Positions 60,261-64,000 of a stretch of DNA of 64,000 bases are shown piece after piece. The notes beneath the pieces are model-generated. The model made no database searches, was not told the origin of the DNA, and worked only from the letters and a program-made list of their open reading frames with translations. Every line of letters begins with the position of its first letter. Position 1 is the stretch's first letter. The position numbers and the translations under genes are program-made. The DNA is from Nectonema munidae (lineage: Eukaryota > Nematomorpha > Nectonematoida > Nectonematidae): positions 161,501-225,500 of the forward strand of contig JAUIRK010000916.1 in assembly GCA_030549495.1 (NCBI GenBank), written 5' to 3'.

Positions 60261-61490
60261 ATGACTCCATACACTGTTAGGAAGTCACCATCCACTCTCG
60301 TTAGAAAAGAAGATAGAAGTGATCAGGTTGCACGACAAAGAGACAAGTTAAACGCCCGTTCCATCGCCTAGAAGCTTTCCACTTAAGAACATCTCTGCGG
60401 GAAAACTCAAATCCTAAACATACAGAATAATAAGCAGGAGTGGATCGAGGAGTTTGAAAGCAATGTACACCTCGACCGAAAGAAAAAGTTACGGAAAACA
60501 ACAAATGATGAACAGCATCCTCTACAAATGGTTTGAAGATTGTACTGACTGCATTCTTCCTGTGAGCCGCCCTCTTCTTCGGGAAAAGGCATTTGAGGCA
60601 GCACTGGAGCTAGAACTCCACGACTTCAAGGCATCAAACGGCTCGCTAGAGACTTTCCCTCAGCGACACAATATTATTTTTGCCAAGATGAACTGCGAGA
60701 GTGGTGGATTCGATAGGGCTGTTGTAGACGACTGGAAGCAGAGACTGCCCTAAACTTCAAAGGAACAAACTGACCTGGTGGAAAGCGATCCAAAGAGCAT
60801 ATCACTCTCATGTTGTATGCTAACGGCGTGGGAGAAAAGGAGCCAGCAATGGGCATTGACAAGTCAATTAAACCACGTTGCTTCAGTAGGATCCAACATA
60901 GGGATCCCGCCGTGAACTATCATGCAAACAAGAAGGCATGGATGACTATCAATCTATATGAACTCTTCATGATAATGCTCAACAAGATGCTGCTTAATAA
61001 TGCTTTTTGCAACGCAACCTAAAGTTGTCAAACGTAAAACCTATCGTCCTCCCTCCTAACAGCTCCTTCATAGCACAGCCCATGGACTAAGACATCTGTG
61101 GTTAATAGTTCCGAAAACGACAACTGTGAGGAATCATCCATCAAATAGACACGTGCCAAGAGTAACAGACTCTGATTTCATGCGGGATAACTATGTTTTC
61201 CAGGTCATTTACTGGGTTGTCCGACTCTTGAAATCGTGTTAATCGACGCTTCGCTAGCGACTACTGATTCGGTCATGCGTCAACTGTTGAGGATTTTCAT
61301 CGTCGGCTTGAATCCATCAGAGAGAATGGTGAAGTTAGAGAATAGGAGCTACATATCACCCAGCTCCAAATCAAGCACAAGAGTCTTGTAGATGTCAGTA
61401 GAAGCATTGCTGATATACAAGCATGGCAAAGGCTTATGTTCGATTTCCCAATTGATAACCCAATTGCCCTTTTTAGGATCAACAGTTATT
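60261..61490 (+). pseudogene. Tigger/pogo transposase, broken
   Basis: A possible exon start follows AACTTTCAG (60252-60260). The CENP-B-type DNA-binding helix-turn-helix is clear at 60515-60690: ILYKWFEDCTDCILPVSRPL, LREKAFEAALELELHDFKAS and NGSLETFPQRHNI (family: PVSGPLL-EKA--LA-ELG--DFKASNGWL-RF--RHNI). The DDE domain follows: a GGKRSKEHITLMLYANGVGE stretch (60778-60835), SIKPRCFSRI, ANKKAWMTINLYE (60925-60965) and LSNVKPIVLPPNSSF then AQPMD (61024-61090), which holds the last catalytic Asp. The segment that should carry the first Asp (DETGLF) between 60753 and 60755 is missing. An early stop lies at about 60369, with frame changes near 60450, 60755 and 61020. C-terminal coding-like sequence (61285-61490) is not conserved enough to assign. 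Inactive. Confidence 0.8.
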
Positions 61491-61648
61491 AAACAGCATT
61501 TTTAAAACCAACATGATAGAGAGTGAGATACGTCCCAATCGTGGTTGCACAAGCAATTTTGTTAGCTGTTTTATAGAATTAAGCACGGTATTTATGTTAT
61601 TATGCAATACAAACGTTAAAATTGAATTGGCTTAGAAAGGTTAGGATT

Positions 61649-61656
61649 CTCTATAA
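61649..61656. repeat. 8-bp target-site duplication, left
   Basis: CTCTATAA, repeated exactly at 62416-62423. Confidence 0.85.
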
Positions 61657-62415
61657 CAAGGTTTCCCAGCGGGGTCTACATGAACCCCTAATGGTCCATG
61701 GACAAAAATATGAATATTGGGGGTCCTTTTAACACAGTAAAAGGTCCATGAAGTCTTTGCCAAAAATAAATAATATGTAAACAAATAACAAATGAGTTAT
61801 CAGCATACACTGCTTTTAGCGCTTAATTGACAAGCCATTTATGCAATATATTCTAAAATGTTTATACTAAAAAGTGTATAATAGTAAAATAAAAATAGGA
61901 TGTAGGCATATTTTATAGACATCTAATGACCATATTACTCATTTTTTATCTAATCACCATGTAAGTAACGATAACAATTTCCTAAAATGTTAAATTACTA
62001 CTGACTGAGCTACGGACACCACAATATATTTATATTTATTCTTTTTGTGTAATAAGAGTTACAAGTTAATTGTACAATACAATTATTAGTGAATAGTATC
62101 TATGATTCCATGTTTAGTTTGAATGAAGTTGATTACAGTAATCTCTAGTTACTTGGCGCTTTGATTATATCGAGGCCTGGATGAATATTGGATTATATTT
62201 GAAAGTCATTATCGTATATTTTTTGTTTATCGTGTTCAAGGAAGCCTTTAGATGTGAAATATATATTCGTTTTTTTTAATTTACAATTAAAATTGAAATG
62301 TTTTCCCTATTTGAATATACATATTTAGACATGTTTGTTATAGATCATGCGGGTCCACAATTAATAAGGTTATCGCTCAAAGGGTCCACAAGCAAAAAAA
62401 GGTTGGGAACCCCTG
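61657..62415. mobile_element. hAT MITE, 759 bp
   Basis: Starts CAAGGTTTCCCAGCGGGGTC and ends, on the minus strand, CAGGGGTTCCCAACC. The 8-bp duplication CTCTATAA is exact. GGTCCATGGAC and GGTCCACA words near both ends are likely subterminal motifs. No coding capacity. Confidence 0.85.
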
Positions 62416-62464
62416 CTCTATAACAGTAAAGCTTTATCGCTATTGATTACTATAACTGAAAGAG

Positions 62465-63045
62465 TTATTAAAATGAAGTATGGATCTTGTATATATGTTT
62501 ACCATCCAGTTTATTTGTAACAGTTATTTTTGTAAATAGAAATACATATATTAAAAGTTGAATGTAATAGGAATTACCTTTTGAAAGTCCAACTTCATTA
62601 ATATAACAACGTAGTTATCATGCTAATCTTTAAATATTTGATAGTAAATCAAATATATACCATTTTTATTCCTAGATATTCATTATATTTTTTTTATCAA
62701 GATTACTTTGAATAGTTGCCGATGTTTTCACACTTTGCTCAAAATTTTTGTTAATAAAAATTAGTACAAATAGTTTTATTTTCATGTAATTTATAGCGTA
62801 TAACTTATGTTTTTCTGTTACTAATTTAGTTGGGCAACTTAACATTTAATTTTAAGCAATAATGCATCTAAATTCAGAGTAATCAATCCACATAACAAGG
62901 CCTGTTGACAATTTGTGAAATAAGATGCTGAGAAATTTTTTTTAACTCCTAATCAATATTGTATCGGATAGCGGGGTTGTCGAATAATCTAATGTAGGGT
63001 GAATAAGGTCTGACCGTATTACCAATGGATCTTCTAAAACAACCC
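62465..63045. repeat. Dispersed repeat, copy B
   Basis: The first 125 bp matches 50446-50575, and 62640-63045 matches 28745-29415 with shortenings. This copy joins both parts and so shows that they belong to one longer family. Confidence 0.65.
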
Positions 63046-63228
63046 TTTCCATATGGCATTTAGAAGACAAAGATATTTTTAACCTTCAAACTTCAAATAC
63101 AAAATCGGCTCAACCAAAAATTGTTTCCTAAAGATTTACAAAAGAGATCATTTTTAGAGCCATGATATAAAACCTTCACTTGGTTATCTTTAGGGCTTAT
63201 TTAATAAATCGATAGCAATTTTTGATTT
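63046..63228. other. AT-rich DNA, nothing recognised
   Basis: No supported feature. Confidence 0.4.
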
Positions 63229-63236
63229 ATCTAGAT

Positions 63237-63539
63237 CAGTGGTTCTCAACCGCAGCCCTCAACCTCTTGGTTTGCGGTCAACATAGCATGGTTGCAGAAA
63301 AATGAGGCTAGCAAAATCATATGAAAACTATGAGGATTTTGCAAAAATGTTGCAAAGTAGTTTAAATTATATGATCTACTTATAAGTTTTGTCTTCACAA
63401 CCTTGTGTATATGGCAGTTTTCGATTTACTCAGGGTGCAATCGCCATTCCCTATTTTTTGAGTATATTTTGTTTGGTTGCGGCCCTCTAGTGGTATGTTG
63501 GTTGTTAGTTTTGCCCTTTGTAAAGGTTGAGAACCACTG
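63237..63539. mobile_element. hAT MITE (GGTTCTCAACC family), copy 2
   Basis: CAGTGGTTCTCAACC and GGTTGAGAACCACTG are exact 15-bp inverted ends. Flanks ATCTAGAT (63229-63236) and ACCTAGAG (63540-63547) match at 6 of 8 and keep the hAT preference for T at position 3-4 and A near the end. It has the same kind of ends as the SPIN/Charlie group of hATs. 303 bp, non-coding. Confidence 0.85.
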
Positions 63540-63547
63540 ACCTAGAG

Positions 63548-64000
63548 TGAAATTTTCTTAACGGAGTTTATGAAGAGATAATAATAATAAGATGTGTTAA
63601 TGAAATTGTTTAATCCCATATAAACAAGCTTAGCATAACTCGCCATTTGATCAGGACAATCTCAGTGCCTCGTCCTAAAGTGGTAATGTCCTGGTTTGAG
63701 AAAAATATATAAAACAAAATCAAGAGAAGTTAGACACTCACTCCTTTTACTAAATACACAAGCATAAAATTAACAACTTAGCTTGAACTTTAGATCACTC
63801 AAAATATTTATCTAAGTCCAATAAACATTGACAAAACTTGAGTTTAATGTATGAAACTCTTCTCGCAGGTTAGGGCAGAAAAATATGGTAAGAATGAATA
63901 AAAGTATAATATAATAATAAAAAAGATCACACTCAACTCTTGACAAATCCGAATCCTTCATTATGCGTACAAATAATTTTTTTCTTGAAGTTTTTACTTC
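63548..64000. other. AT-rich DNA, nothing recognised
   Basis: No supported feature up to the window edge. Confidence 0.45.

Larger units (their letters stand above)
56828..61495 (+). mobile_element. Tigger/pogo-like element split by a piggyBac insertion
   Basis: The left end CAGTCGAACCTGCCTTAGTG at 56828, directly after TA, has the form of a pogo/Tigger terminus. Plus-strand pogo-type coding sequence resumes at 60261. A piggyBac element (57260-60181) separates the two. No clear inverted right end was found; the last coding-like sequence stops near 61490, so the right boundary is provisional. Confidence 0.6.

Overview
This is a strongly AT-rich stretch of eukaryotic (animal) nuclear DNA in which I find no intact host gene. 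There is no long open reading frame, no operon-like layout and no rRNA or functional tRNA gene. Everything I can identify is transposon-derived: hAT, piggyBac, Tigger/pogo and Mutator-like (MULE-type) DNA transposons, their short non-autonomous relatives (MITEs), tRNA-derived SINEs and tandem arrays. This mix suits an invertebrate with a repeat-rich genome, such as an arthropod; a crustacean would fit, but the window alone does not prove it. I see no convincing LTR element, Polinton, retrovirus or LINE.

Layout. 0.8-2.1 kb: a Tigger/pogo-like remnant on the minus strand. 4.1-5.1 kb: a hAT remnant. 14-17.7 kb: a SINE, TTAA-flanked piggyBac-type MITEs and a hAT element (16633-17663) with a perfect 8-bp target duplication. 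20.2-20.9 kb: a MULE-type MITE with a perfect 9-bp duplication. 21.2-27.7 kb: a nest in which one poly-C-bearing hAT-type element, still flanked by a perfect 8-bp duplication, has received a 3.1-kb hAT element with a decayed transposase, a small hAT MITE, two MULE-type MITEs and probably a SINE. 27.7-31.3 kb: further hAT MITEs, a hAT transposase remnant of the ZBED5/SCAND3 kind on the minus strand, and a fold-back MULE-type MITE. 37.8-40.5 kb: MULE-type ends, an unrecognised broken reading frame, and a hAT MITE inside an older MULE-type remnant. 41.2-45.6 kb: minisatellite and satellite-like arrays, a broken acidic/zinc-finger reading frame and an inverted repeat. 45.7-56.8 kb: mostly unassigned DNA with scattered MITEs. 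56.8-63.5 kb: a Tigger element split by a 2.9-kb piggyBac element that itself carries a SINE, followed by two hAT MITEs and a dispersed repeat.

Transposase-bearing copies here (hAT, piggyBac, Tigger) all look inactive, with frameshifts, missing segments or a changed catalytic residue. Several target duplications are perfect, so some insertions are fairly recent. The short elements match the target-site habits of the hAT (8 bp), MULE (9 bp) and piggyBac (TTAA) classes and were probably moved in trans. Family calls rest on motifs read by eye; no database search was possible.
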